The notes under the pieces: model-generated
What the model was told of the DNA's origin: nothing
What the model saw: the letters and a program-made list of their open reading frames with translations, nothing else
Databases searched by the model: none
Shown: positions 51,200-60,326 of the stretch, one piece after another
How positions within the stretch are numbered: position 1 is the first letter of the stretch
Layout of the letters: each line of letters starts with the position of its first letter
Program-made: the position numbers and the translations under genes
Source of the DNA: Clostridia bacterium
GTDB lineage: Bacteria; Bacillota_A; Clostridia; Christensenellales; Aristaeellaceae
Reading direction: 5' to 3'
Length of the DNA: 64,000 bases
Assembly: GCA_017530275.1 (NCBI GenBank)
Contig: JAFXMP010000233.1
Coordinates: forward strand, 19,507-83,506

Positions 51200-51228
51200 T
51201 TGGCCGTTTTATATGAATTTAATATAAT
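51200..51228 (+). promoter_or_regulatory. Promoter of the LacI-headed glycan operon
   Basis: TTGGCC (51200-51205) and TATAAT (51223-51228) are 17 bases apart, 40 bases before the regulator. An AT-rich imperfect dyad overlaps 51170-51195, a possible operator, not certain. Confidence 0.7.
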
Positions 51229-51267
51229 GAAGAAAAGCGATTCCGTAAGGAAAAGAGGGTTTTCTGA

Positions 51268-52284
51268 ATGAAGTACACGCTGAGAGATATCGCCAAGCGC
51301 GCCAACGTTTCGCCCGCCACAGTGAGCAACGCGCTCAACAGCCGGCCAGGCGTGAGCAAAGAGGTGCAGGAGCAAATCCTGTCCATTGCGCAGGAAATGG
51401 GGTATCAAATGAATCGGGAAAACGGGAAGACCAGCCGGCGTCACGTTCGCCTGATCATTTTCCGTTCCCACGGCATGGTGGTCATGGACACCCAGTTTTT
51501 TTCCGAACTGATCGAAAGCATTCAGCTGGAATGCCACAGGATGGGGCTGGAGCTGCTCATCAGCCATGTCACCGCCAGAAACGACATGGATTATCTGAAC
51601 CAGATCAGCGTCTTTAGGAACGAGGAGTGTGCGGGCATCATTTTGCTGGGGACGGAGATGAACGAGGAAGAACTCAAGCAGTATACGGATTTCCGCTCCC
51701 CCATGGTAGTGCTGGATAATCTGTTCCGCCTGCAGAGCGTTCATTCCGTGGTAATGAACAACTGGCAGGCTGGATATCTGGCCGCCGAAGCGCTTTATGC
51801 CGCCGGGCACAGGGATATTCAGCACATCACCAGCAGCCTCGGCTTCAATAACATGACGGATCGGAAGCTGGGCCTGAAAGCAGGGCTGAACAAATACGGC
51901 CTTTCCCTGGAGGAAGATAAGGTCTGGCCGGTCAGGCCCACCATGAACGGGGCCTACGAGGATATGAAAGCCCTGATCCAGGAAAGAAAGAAGCTGCCGG
52001 AAGCCTTCTTTGCCGCCAACGACATCATGGCCATCGGCTGCATGCGGGCCATCCGGGAGGCGGGGTATCATGTGCCGGAGGATGTGTCGATCATCGGTAT
52101 GGACGATACATCGATCTGCCTTGCCTGTACGCCGCAATTGAGCACGGTGCACGTGTTCCGGCGGGAACTGGGCCAAACCGCGGTGCGCACGCTGTTTTCC
52201 CTGCCGGAAGAAAGAAACGGCTGCTGGATCAAAACCGAAATCGGCGTGCAATTGGTGATGCGTGATTCTGTGAAAACGAAGTGA
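51268..52284 (+). CDS. LacI family transcriptional regulator
   Basis: A 338-residue repressor. The N-terminal helix-turn-helix and hinge are typical (YTLRDIAKRANVSPATVSNA, LNSRPGVSKEVQEQILSIAQ). The rest is a sugar-binding periplasmic-binding-protein fold (about 60-335; FFAANDIMAIGCMRAIREAG; VSIIGMDDTSICLACTPQLS). The start follows GAGGG. It is 16 bases from the GH42 gene and leads the operon, so it most likely controls this operon in response to a sugar released by its glycosidases, perhaps apiose, rhamnose or galactose. Confidence 0.93.
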   Translation: MKYTLRDIAKRANVSPATVSNALNSRPGVSKEVQEQILSIAQEMGYQMNRENGKTSRRHVRLIIFRSHGMVVMDTQFFSELIESIQLECHRMGLELLISHVTARNDMDYLNQISVFRNEECAGIILLGTEMNEEELKQYTDFRSPMVVLDNLFRLQSVHSVVMNNWQAGYLAAEALYAAGHRDIQHITSSLGFNNMTDRKLGLKAGLNKYGLSLEEDKVWPVRPTMNGAYEDMKALIQERKKLPEAFFAANDIMAIGCMRAIREAGYHVPEDVSIIGMDDTSICLACTPQLSTVHVFRRELGQTAVRTLFSLPEERNGCWIKTEIGVQLVMRDSVKTK

Positions 52285-52300
52285 CGGGGGTTGACATGCC

Positions 52301-54337
52301 ATGAAGCGGGCGGACAGGATTTATTACGGCGGGGATTACAACCCGGATCAGTGGGATGAACAAACGCTGCGGGAGGATATGCGCCTGTTCAAAAAGGCGG
52401 GGATCAATTTGCTGACCCTGCCGGTGTTTTCCTGGGCCAAGCTGGAGCCGGATGAAGGCGTGTACGATTTTGGCTGGCTGGACCGCATCATCGATATCAT
52501 CTGGGAAAACGGCATTTATCTCTGTTTAGCCACCCCCACCACCGCCCAGCCCGCTTGGCTGTCCACCCGGTATCCCGAGGTGCTGCCGGTGGATATTCAG
52601 GGCCGGAAACGCACTCACGGCATGCGGGTATTCTTCTGTGTGAACAGCCTGAAATACCGGGAGCGCGCCGCGGCCATCGCCCATGAATTCGGCAGGCGCT
52701 ACGCCCGTCATCCCGCCCTGGTCCTGTGGCACGTAAGCAACGAATACGGCACGTCCTGCTATTGTCCCAACTGTCAGGCCAAATTCCGGCTGTGGCTCAG
52801 AAAACGATATGGCAGCGTAGAGGGGCTGAACGAGCGCTGGCACACCTCCTTCTGGGGGCGCACGGTGTATTCCTTTGAAGAAGTGACCCTTCCCACGGAG
52901 CTCAACGACGATTACCGCTTCAATCCCGCCATTCAACTGGATTATATGCGGTTTTTGACGGATTCCACTGCGGAATGCTTTCGCAATGAATTTGAGGCGC
53001 TGAAAAGCTATAACCCCGAGATCCCCGTGCTTACCAACATGAGCGGCTTTATCAAAAAGCTGGATCAGTTCGCCTTCACCAAAGAAATGGACGTGGTGGG
53101 CTGGGACAATTACCCCTGGCCCCAGGACCCGCCCCATTTGGTGGCCATGAAGCATGATATCATGCGGGGCCTGAAGGGCGGGCAGAGTTTCGTGCTCACG
53201 GAGCAATCCCCCAACCAGCAGAACTGGCAGCCCTACAATAAGCTCAAGCGTCCCGGCGAAGTGCGGCTCCTGTCTTATCAGGCTATGGCCCACGGGGCGG
53301 ATACCTGCCTGTTTTTCCAGATGCGCCAGTCCGTGGCCGGGCAGGAAAAATTCCACGGGGCCATCATCAGCCACGCGGGCCACGAGAACACCCGGGTATT
53401 CCGGGAAGCGGAAAAGCTGGGCCGCGAGCTGGAAACATTGGGCGATTCCTTCCTCCGGGCCCGCACCCCGGCGAAGGTTGCCCTGCTCATGGACTGGAAC
53501 TGCTGGTGGGCCATCGAAAACGCCAGCGGCCCCAGCAAAGATATGGATTACCTGAAAACCCTGGCGAAATATTATAAGCCCTTCTACGACAAAAACATCC
53601 CGGTGGACATCGTAAATCCCGCCGGGAATACGGATTATTCCGGATATTCCCTGGTGGCGGCTCCCATGCTGTATATGACCAAGCCCGGAGTAGCGGAAAA
53701 CCTGACCGAATACGTGAAAAACGGCGGCACGCTGATTGCCACGGTCATGAGCGGGCTGGCCGACGAAAACGACCGATGCGTGTTCGGGGAATATCCCGGA
53801 AAGCTCAAGGACGTGCTGGGCGTTTGGGTGGAGGAAACGGACGCTTTGCGGCCCGAGGAAAGCAACCGGATGATCATGGAAGGCGGCGCGGGATTCCCTG
53901 CGGAAAGCTATGAGTGCGCCTTCCTGTGCGATCTGCTGCATTGCCGGACCGCCCAGCCCCTGGCTCATTACGCGAGCGATTTCTACGCGGGAATGCCCTG
54001 CGTCACGAAGAATCAGTTCGGGAAAGGCACGGCTTATTACATCGGCACCCAGCCGGAGGACGCTTTCCTGTCCGATTTATTGCAAAGCATCTGCGCTGAT
54101 ACGGGCTTGAAGGGCCTTTTCTCCGCAGATCCCGGCATTGAAATTACCCGGCGGACGGGTGAAAAAGGAACCACGATTTTTGTGATCAACCACAACGCGG
54201 CGGACGCCCAGGTGGATTTCGGCAAAGCGGAACTGACGAACCGGATCACAGGGGAAAAATTGTCCGGGCCGCAGACCATCCGGGGCCGGGATGTGTGGGT
54301 TCTCCGCCTGGACGCGGACGGGGGTGAGCTTCCATGA
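52301..54337 (+). CDS. Beta-galactosidase, glycoside hydrolase family 42
   Basis: A 678-residue cytosolic enzyme, three domains as in GH42: the catalytic barrel (1-390; IYYGGDYNPDQWDEQTLRED), a trimerisation domain (about 395-605; AKVALLMDWNCWWAIENASG; VKNGGTLIATVMSG) and a small beta domain. Acid/base Glu148 lies in HVSNEYG and nucleophile Glu301 in LTEQSPNQQ. A metal-site Cys group appears in TSCYCPNCQAKF. It removes beta-galactose (or alpha-L-arabinopyranose in some members) from oligosaccharides. The stop overlaps the next start by four bases (ATGA), so the GH78 gene is translated with it. Confidence 0.93.
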   Translation: MKRADRIYYGGDYNPDQWDEQTLREDMRLFKKAGINLLTLPVFSWAKLEPDEGVYDFGWLDRIIDIIWENGIYLCLATPTTAQPAWLSTRYPEVLPVDIQGRKRTHGMRVFFCVNSLKYRERAAAIAHEFGRRYARHPALVLWHVSNEYGTSCYCPNCQAKFRLWLRKRYGSVEGLNERWHTSFWGRTVYSFEEVTLPTELNDDYRFNPAIQLDYMRFLTDSTAECFRNEFEALKSYNPEIPVLTNMSGFIKKLDQFAFTKEMDVVGWDNYPWPQDPPHLVAMKHDIMRGLKGGQSFVLTEQSPNQQNWQPYNKLKRPGEVRLLSYQAMAHGADTCLFFQMRQSVAGQEKFHGAIISHAGHENTRVFREAEKLGRELETLGDSFLRARTPAKVALLMDWNCWWAIENASGPSKDMDYLKTLAKYYKPFYDKNIPVDIVNPAGNTDYSGYSLVAAPMLYMTKPGVAENLTEYVKNGGTLIATVMSGLADENDRCVFGEYPGKLKDVLGVWVEETDALRPEESNRMIMEGGAGFPAESYECAFLCDLLHCRTAQPLAHYASDFYAGMPCVTKNQFGKGTAYYIGTQPEDAFLSDLLQSICADTGLKGLFSADPGIEITRRTGEKGTTIFVINHNAADAQVDFGKAELTNRITGEKLSGPQTIRGRDVWVLRLDADGGELP

Positions 54338-57105
54338 TCGTCCTTCAAAAAATCCTGCTGGATTATCAGGATCAGCCCCTCCTGGGCACGGAAGAAATGC
54401 CGCGGCTTGGGTGGGTGCTGCAAAGCGATGGCCGGAACGTACGCCAAAGCGCTTACCAATGGCAGCTCTCCGAAACAGACGATTTTGGCGATCCTTTGTA
54501 TGACAGCGGCCGGGTGGAAAGCGATGAATCCCGCTCTGTGCCCCTGCCGGATGTTTGCCTGACGGCTTGCCGGAAGTACTATGTCCGGGCCAAGGTATGG
54601 ACGGAAACGGAGGAAAGCATCTGGGCCCAGACCTTCTTCCTCACCGGCATGACGGACCGCCGCTGGAAAGGAAAATTCATTACCGCCGAAGGGGAAAACG
54701 ACTGGGCCCATTCCAAGGGAACTTACCTCCGAAAAAGCTGGCGCGTGGAAAAGCCCGTCCGCGAGGCTTATGTGTGCGCCACGGCCCTGGGGCTGTATCA
54801 CCTGTATTTGAACGGGCAAAAAGTAAACGAGGAACAGTTTTTGCCCGGCTGGACCAGCTACAATGAACACCTGTGCTATCAGACCTGGGAAGTGACCGGT
54901 TTTCTCCGGCAGGGCGAAAACGTACTGGGGGCCCATCTGGGAGCGGGCTGGTACAAGGGCATGATGGGCTTTGTGCATGAACGGTGCACCTGGGGCAGCC
55001 GCACCGCCTTCATGGCCCAATTAACCGTTCGCTATCAGGACGGCACGGAAGAAATCCTTGTCACCGATGAAAGCTGGCTGGGCTGCGCTTCTCCCGTTAC
55101 TTTTTCTGAAATCTACGACGGCGAACGGTACGACGCCCGGCTGGAGCAAAACGGCTGGAACGCACCGGGATTTATATCTCCCATGGGGGAGAGGCGGAAT
55201 GAGCAGCCCGAACAGCCTCTGCGGGATCGGCTGAAGGAGGGCTATACCGACGAAGAAAAAGCCGCCCAGCGCCGCTTTGCCCAAAATTATTACCCGAAGG
55301 ATACGCTATGGAGGCCCGCAGATACGGTATCGGTTCCCCTGTGTATTTTAACGCCACAGCCATGCTCCCACCCCAAGATCCTGCTCGAACTGCCCGTCCG
55401 GGAGATCCTAAACACCCCCAAAGGGGAAACGGTGCTGGATTTCGGCCAGAACCTGACCGGTCACGTGCGCTTTACTGTGCGCGGCAAAGCGAGGGCCCTG
55501 GCGCATCTTCGCTGCTTTGAAACCCTGGACGCATCGGGCAACGCTTATTTTGATAATCTGCGGGGAGCTTTGGCGGAAATCCGCTATCTGTGCCGGGACG
55601 ATGAACCGGTCACCTATGACGAGAGCTTTTCTTTCCAGGGCTTCCGGTACGCTTTGATTCAGGAATGGCCGGAGGAAGTCAAAAAGAAAAACTTTACCGC
55701 CTGTGTGATTTCTTCGGACATGGCTGAAACGGGAAGCTTTTGCTGCTCCAATTCCCTCCTCAATCAATTGGAAAGCAACATCGAATGGAGCCTGCGGGGA
55801 AATTTTCTGGACATTCCCACGGATTGCCCCCAGCGGGACGAGCGCATGGGCTGGACGGGGGACGCCCAGATTTTCTGCCGCACGGCCTCCTTCCTGCGAA
55901 ATACCTACGCTTTTTACCGCAAATGGCTGCGGGACGTGGCGATCGATCAGAAAGCGGCGGAAGGCGGCGTACCCCATATCGTGCCCAACCAACTGCGGTA
56001 TTTTCAAGTGACCGATTGGCTGCTGGGCCAGGGCACCCATTCTGCCGCCGCCTGGGCGGACGTGGCGGTGATTCTGCCCTGGACGCTGTATTTGACCTAT
56101 GGGGACACGCGCATCCTGAAAGAACAGTTTGACAGCATGAAAGCCTGGATCGATTTCATGCGGGATCATGCCCGGGATTATATCTGGAATTACAAACTGC
56201 AATTCGGCGATTGGGTGGCCCTGGACGCCGCGGAGGGCAGCTATTGGGGAGCAACCCCCAACGATCTCACCTGTACCGCTTACTTCGCTTATTCCGCCGG
56301 GTTATTCGCAAAAATCTGCAAGGCGCTGGGCTATGACGCTATAGCAGCCGAATACGGCGATTTGCGGGACAGGATCATTCGGAAATTCCAAAATACTTTT
56401 CTCGATCAAAACGGCGTCATGACCGTTCAGACCCAGACGGCGCACATTATCGCCCTTTATTTCCGGCTGATCCCTGAAAAGGGCGTCCCCGGCACGGTGG
56501 AAGGGCTGAAAAAGCTCCTTGCCAGGGAAAACGGCCATTTGGTCACCGGCTTTGTAGGCACCCCTTATTTCTGCCATGCCCTGAGCCAGAACGGCTGCAA
56601 AAAGGAAGCCTTTGATCTGCTTTTGAAACAGGATTTCCCCTCCTGGCTGTACCAGGTGAAAGCCGGGGCCACCACGATCTGGGAGCATTGGGACGGTATG
56701 AAGCCCGACGGCTCCATGTGGAGCCCGGACATGAATTCCTTCAATCATTACGCCTACGGGGCCATCGGCGAATGGCTGTACCGGGTGATTGCCGGGCTGG
56801 AAATCGACGAAAACGCGCCGGGGTACAGGCACGCGGTCATTGCGCCGCAGACGGGCGGCGGCCTGACCTTCGCCCAGGGCAGCTTTGACAGCCTGTACGG
56901 CACGGTAGCATCCCGCTGGGAACGGCGGGGAGATACCATCTCGCTTACGGTCACGGTGCCGGTGAACGCCGCCGCGACTATCGTTTTAGAGCAGGGAGCC
57001 GAAAAACCGCAAAGCGAGCTTGCCTTTGCCCGGAACGGAAAGGGCCGGTGGCAGGCGGAAGCCGGTTCCGGGGTATGGACCGTTTCTTATTTGCAGCATG
57101 AATAA
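54334..57105 (+). CDS. Alpha-L-rhamnosidase, glycoside hydrolase family 78
   Basis: A 923-residue cytosolic enzyme. From the N terminus: fibronectin-like domain (about 1-110), beta domains with a carbohydrate-binding look (about 115-350; AYVCATALGLYHLYLNGQKV), then the (alpha/alpha)6 barrel (about 450-800; IPTDCPQRDERMGWTGDAQI, with the acid Asp-Glu pair, and WEHWDGMKPDGSMWS with the other Glu-type residue), and a C-terminal beta-sandwich. It cleaves terminal alpha-L-rhamnose, found in rhamnogalacturonans and in plant glycosides. It is translationally coupled to GH42. No rhamnose catabolic genes are in the window. Confidence 0.92.
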   Translation: MIVLQKILLDYQDQPLLGTEEMPRLGWVLQSDGRNVRQSAYQWQLSETDDFGDPLYDSGRVESDESRSVPLPDVCLTACRKYYVRAKVWTETEESIWAQTFFLTGMTDRRWKGKFITAEGENDWAHSKGTYLRKSWRVEKPVREAYVCATALGLYHLYLNGQKVNEEQFLPGWTSYNEHLCYQTWEVTGFLRQGENVLGAHLGAGWYKGMMGFVHERCTWGSRTAFMAQLTVRYQDGTEEILVTDESWLGCASPVTFSEIYDGERYDARLEQNGWNAPGFISPMGERRNEQPEQPLRDRLKEGYTDEEKAAQRRFAQNYYPKDTLWRPADTVSVPLCILTPQPCSHPKILLELPVREILNTPKGETVLDFGQNLTGHVRFTVRGKARALAHLRCFETLDASGNAYFDNLRGALAEIRYLCRDDEPVTYDESFSFQGFRYALIQEWPEEVKKKNFTACVISSDMAETGSFCCSNSLLNQLESNIEWSLRGNFLDIPTDCPQRDERMGWTGDAQIFCRTASFLRNTYAFYRKWLRDVAIDQKAAEGGVPHIVPNQLRYFQVTDWLLGQGTHSAAAWADVAVILPWTLYLTYGDTRILKEQFDSMKAWIDFMRDHARDYIWNYKLQFGDWVALDAAEGSYWGATPNDLTCTAYFAYSAGLFAKICKALGYDAIAAEYGDLRDRIIRKFQNTFLDQNGVMTVQTQTAHIIALYFRLIPEKGVPGTVEGLKKLLARENGHLVTGFVGTPYFCHALSQNGCKKEAFDLLLKQDFPSWLYQVKAGATTIWEHWDGMKPDGSMWSPDMNSFNHYAYGAIGEWLYRVIAGLEIDENAPGYRHAVIAPQTGGGLTFAQGSFDSLYGTVASRWERRGDTISLTVTVPVNAAATIVLEQGAEKPQSELAFARNGKGRWQAEAGSGVWTVSYLQHE

Positions 57106-57130
57106 TGCATGAATAGAAGGAGGGTTTCTC

Positions 57131-58555
57131 ATGAGCGCGCACATCAAGCTGGGCTTCGCCCCTACCCGCAGGGCCATTTTCAGCGCCCCCGCCGCCGTGG
57201 AATACCGGAAGCTGACCGCGAACCGGCTGAAAGAATTGAACGTTGATTTTGTGGACATCGATGACGTCAACGACGAAGGCCTGCTTTACGATGACGAGGG
57301 CCTGGAAAAGATCAAGCAGAAATTCCAGCGGGAAAAGGTGGACGGCCTGTTTATTCCCCACGCCAATTTCGGTACGGAATACGAGTGCGCCCGGCTTGCC
57401 AAGGAATTGAACGTGCCGGTGCTGCTTTGGGGCCCCCGGGACGAGCGCCCCGATGAAAACGGCATGCGGCTGCGGGACAGTCAATGCGGCCTGTTCGCCA
57501 CCGGCAAGGTGCTCAGGCGCTTCCGGGTGCCCTTCACGTACATGAACAACTGCAACCTGACGGACCCCGAATTTGAACGGGGCGTAAAGGATTTTTTGGC
57601 CGTGTGCAACGTGGTGAAGGTGTTCCGCCACACCCGTATTTTGCAGATCGGCCCCCGGCCCTTCGATTTCTGGAGCACCATGTGCAATGAAGGGGAACTG
57701 CTGGAAAGATTCAATATTCAGTTAGCCCCCATCCCGCTTCCCGAATTGTACGCCGAAATGAAGAAGTGGCGGGAAGAAAAAAACGAAGTGGAAAAAATCG
57801 TTACCTATTGCCACGAAAACATGATCTGTAAGATCGAAGAAAGTTTCCTGCACAGCGTGGCTGAGCTGAAAGCCGCCATGAAATCTCTGGCGGAAAAGTA
57901 CGGCTGCAACGCCATCGCCATCCAGTGCTGGAACGCGCTGCAGGACGAAATCCATATCATGCCCTGCGCCGCCAACGCGCTGCTGAATGAAGAGGGCATC
58001 CCGGTCGTTTGCGAAACGGATATTCACGGGGCTATCTCCCAATTGATGGCGGAGGCCGCCACCCTGGGTGAGCGCCGCGTGATGTTCAGCGATTGGACGG
58101 TGCGCCACCCGGACAACGACAACGGTGAGCTTTTGCAGCACTGCGGCCCCTGGCCCATTTCCGTCGCCAAGGAAAAGCCCGCCATCTGCGTGCCCGTTGC
58201 CTTCCCGGAAAACGGCGCGGTGAGCGCGGAGGCCAAGGGCGGCCTCATGAGCCTGCTTCGCTTCGACGGGGACGAGGGGGAATACTCCATTCTCTTAGGC
58301 CACGCCCGGGGCATCGAAGGGCCTTGGACAAGGGGCACCTATGTGTGGGTAGAGGTCAATAATTTGAAGCGATTGGAAGCCAAGGTGGTGGAAGGGCCTT
58401 ACATCCATCATGTAGCCGCCATTCACGGTGACATCGTGCCCATCGTGTACGAAGCCTGTAAATACATCGGCGTGAAGCCCGACCTGTACGACCCCATCGA
58501 GGATAAAGTGAAAGCTTACCTTCACGGCGAAGACGTGGCGTTTGACGAGGTGTGA
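57131..58555 (+). CDS. L-fucose/L-arabinose isomerase family enzyme, proposed apiose isomerase
   Basis: A 474-residue cytosolic protein of the fucose/arabinose isomerase superfamily, which turns aldoses into ketoses with a bound divalent metal. Two N-terminal Rossmann-like domains (KLGFAPTRRAIFSAPAAVEY; VDGLFIPHANFGTEYECARL) are followed by the catalytic part: IAIQCWNALQDE, PVVCETDIHGAISQLMAEAA (Glu, Asp), VMFSDWTVRHPDND and, near the end, EGPYIHHVAAIHGDIVP (His ligands). The sequence is far from AraA and FucI. Gene order (transketolase pair, FGGY kinase, three bases apart and in the same direction) makes D-apiose to D-apulose the best guess, which would be a role not usual for this family. 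The biochemical claim is inference. Confidence 0.8.
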   Translation: MSAHIKLGFAPTRRAIFSAPAAVEYRKLTANRLKELNVDFVDIDDVNDEGLLYDDEGLEKIKQKFQREKVDGLFIPHANFGTEYECARLAKELNVPVLLWGPRDERPDENGMRLRDSQCGLFATGKVLRRFRVPFTYMNNCNLTDPEFERGVKDFLAVCNVVKVFRHTRILQIGPRPFDFWSTMCNEGELLERFNIQLAPIPLPELYAEMKKWREEKNEVEKIVTYCHENMICKIEESFLHSVAELKAAMKSLAEKYGCNAIAIQCWNALQDEIHIMPCAANALLNEEGIPVVCETDIHGAISQLMAEAATLGERRVMFSDWTVRHPDNDNGELLQHCGPWPISVAKEKPAICVPVAFPENGAVSAEAKGGLMSLLRFDGDEGEYSILLGHARGIEGPWTRGTYVWVEVNNLKRLEAKVVEGPYIHHVAAIHGDIVPIVYEACKYIGVKPDLYDPIEDKVKAYLHGEDVAFDEV

Positions 58556-58558
58556 GCG

Positions 58559-59389
58559 ATGAATGCTTTGGCTGTAAAAGCTTATGATTTGCGGCAGGAC
58601 GTATTGGACATCATCGTGTCCGGCGGGGGCGGGCACATCGGCGGCGACATGAGCAGCATGGAAATCGTGCTGACGCTGTACAGCCGCATGAACGTGTCCC
58701 CCGAAAAAGCGAACGATCCCGACCGGGACCGGTTCGTGCTTTCCAAAGGACACTGCGTGGAAACGCTGTATGCCGTGCTGTGCGAAAAAGGCTTTCTGCG
58801 CCTGGAAGAAGTAAAAAGCCAGTTTTCCAGGTTCGGCAGCGAATATATCGGCCATCCCCACAACACCCTGCCAGGCATCGAAATGAATTCCGGGTCCCTG
58901 GGCCACGGCCTCAGCGTCTGCGTGGGCATGGCGCTGGCCGGGAAAATGGATGAAAAAGCGTATCGGGTCTATACCTTGATGGGCGACGGCGAATTGGCGG
59001 AGGGCTCCGTTTGGGAAGGAGCCATGGCCGCGGCCCATTACAGACTGGATAACCTGTGCGCCGTGGTGGACAGGAACCATTTGCAGATTTCCGGCGCCAC
59101 CGAGCAGGTCATGTCCCCCGGCGACCTTTCCGCCCGCTTCACTGCTTTCGGCTGGCATGTGATCGACGTTCAGGACGGCAACGACGTGACTCAACTGAAC
59201 GCCGCGTTGGACGAAGCGGAACATGTCAAAGGCAAGCCCACTGTGATCATCGCCAACACCGTGAAGGGCAAAGGCGCGTCCATCATGGAAAACAAGGCTT
59301 CCTGGCATCATCATCTTCCGAACGCGGAAGAGTATGCAATCATCACCCGGGAATTGAAGGAAAGAAAGGAGGCGCTGCTGCGTGAATAA
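58559..59389 (+). CDS. Transketolase, N-terminal subunit
   Basis: A 276-residue thiamine-diphosphate-binding subunit. The ThDP/Mg motif GDGELAEGSVWEGAMAAAHY ending near NLCAVVDRN is intact, and SGGGGHIGGDMSSMEIVLTL with its His and the SKGHCVETLYAVL motif are as in full transketolases. The C-terminal part is encoded by the next gene, whose GTG start overlaps this stop by eight bases. In this operon, split transketolase, isomerase and kinase match the AptA/AptB pair of apulose-4-phosphate transketolase (established for D-apiose degraders). An ordinary pentose-phosphate role is possible. Confidence 0.9.
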   Translation: MNALAVKAYDLRQDVLDIIVSGGGGHIGGDMSSMEIVLTLYSRMNVSPEKANDPDRDRFVLSKGHCVETLYAVLCEKGFLRLEEVKSQFSRFGSEYIGHPHNTLPGIEMNSGSLGHGLSVCVGMALAGKMDEKAYRVYTLMGDGELAEGSVWEGAMAAAHYRLDNLCAVVDRNHLQISGATEQVMSPGDLSARFTAFGWHVIDVQDGNDVTQLNAALDEAEHVKGKPTVIIANTVKGKGASIMENKASWHHHLPNAEEYAIITRELKERKEALLRE

Positions 59390-60317
59390 GATCCCCAACC
59401 GGGCCGTCATGTGCGAGGTGCTGAAGGAAGCCGCGGCGAAGGATCGAAATGTGATCGTCCTGTGCAGCGACAGCCGGGGCAGCGGCTCCATGACCTCCTT
59501 CGCTGAAGAATACCCCGGTCAGTTCGTGGAAGTGGGCATCGCGGAACAAAATCTGGTCAGCGTTGCGGCAGGGCTGGCCTCCTGCGGAAAAAAGGCGTTC
59601 GCTGTGTCTCCCGCGTCGTTTATTTCCACGCGCAGTTATGAGCAATGCAAGGTGGACTGCGCCTATTCCAACATGAATGTTAAACTTGTTGGCATTTCCG
59701 GCGGCGTCAGCTACGGGGCCCTGGGCATGACCCATCATTCCGCCCAGGACATCGCCGCCATGAACGCCATTCCGGGAATGCGGGTGTATCTGCCCTCGGA
59801 CCGCCACCAAACCCGGAAGCTGTTTGAAGCTCTTTTGCAGGATCATAAAACAGCTTACATCCGCCTGGGCCGGAATCCGGTGGAGGACGTGTACGAAGAA
59901 GGAAACGTCCCCTTTGAAATGGACAAAGCTGCCGTTTTGTCCGATGGCGCGGACGTGCTGCTGGTGGCCTGCGGGGAAATGGTAAAACCTGTTCAGGACG
60001 CAGCAAAGCTATTGAACGATCAGGGTATTTCCACCGGAGCCCTGGATATGTACTGCGTAAAGCCCCTGGACAAAGAAGGGCTGCTGAAAGCCGCCAAGGG
60101 CAAAAAGCTGATCGTTACCGTGGAGGAGCACGCGCCCTTTGGCGGCTTGGGCAGCATGGTGGCCCAGGTGGTTTCAGCCAACGACCCGAAACGGATCATC
60201 AATTTGGCCTTGCCCGATGCGCCCGTGGTTACGGGAACCTCCAAAGAAGTATTCGCTTATTACGGGCTCACCGGGGAAGGCATCGCGGACACGGTGAAAA
60301 AAGCGCTGGGGAAGTGA
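59382..60317 (+). CDS. Transketolase, C-terminal subunit
   Basis: A 311-residue partner of the preceding subunit. It has the pyrimidine-binding part of transketolase (about 1-175; the catalytic Glu in EVGIAEQNLVSVAAGLAS; VKLVGISGGVSYGALGMTHH) and the C-terminal domain (about 190-305; TVEEHAPFGGLGSMVAQVV). The start is a GTG at 59382, preceded by AAAGGAGG inside the upstream gene, and the eight-base overlap ensures equal amounts. Proposed to transfer a two-carbon unit from apulose-4-phosphate to glyceraldehyde-3-phosphate, giving xylulose-5-phosphate and dihydroxyacetone phosphate. Confidence 0.9.
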   Translation: MNKIPNRAVMCEVLKEAAAKDRNVIVLCSDSRGSGSMTSFAEEYPGQFVEVGIAEQNLVSVAAGLASCGKKAFAVSPASFISTRSYEQCKVDCAYSNMNVKLVGISGGVSYGALGMTHHSAQDIAAMNAIPGMRVYLPSDRHQTRKLFEALLQDHKTAYIRLGRNPVEDVYEEGNVPFEMDKAAVLSDGADVLLVACGEMVKPVQDAAKLLNDQGISTGALDMYCVKPLDKEGLLKAAKGKKLIVTVEEHAPFGGLGSMVAQVVSANDPKRIINLALPDAPVVTGTSKEVFAYYGLTGEGIADTVKKALGK

Positions 60318-60326
60318 GGGAAAACC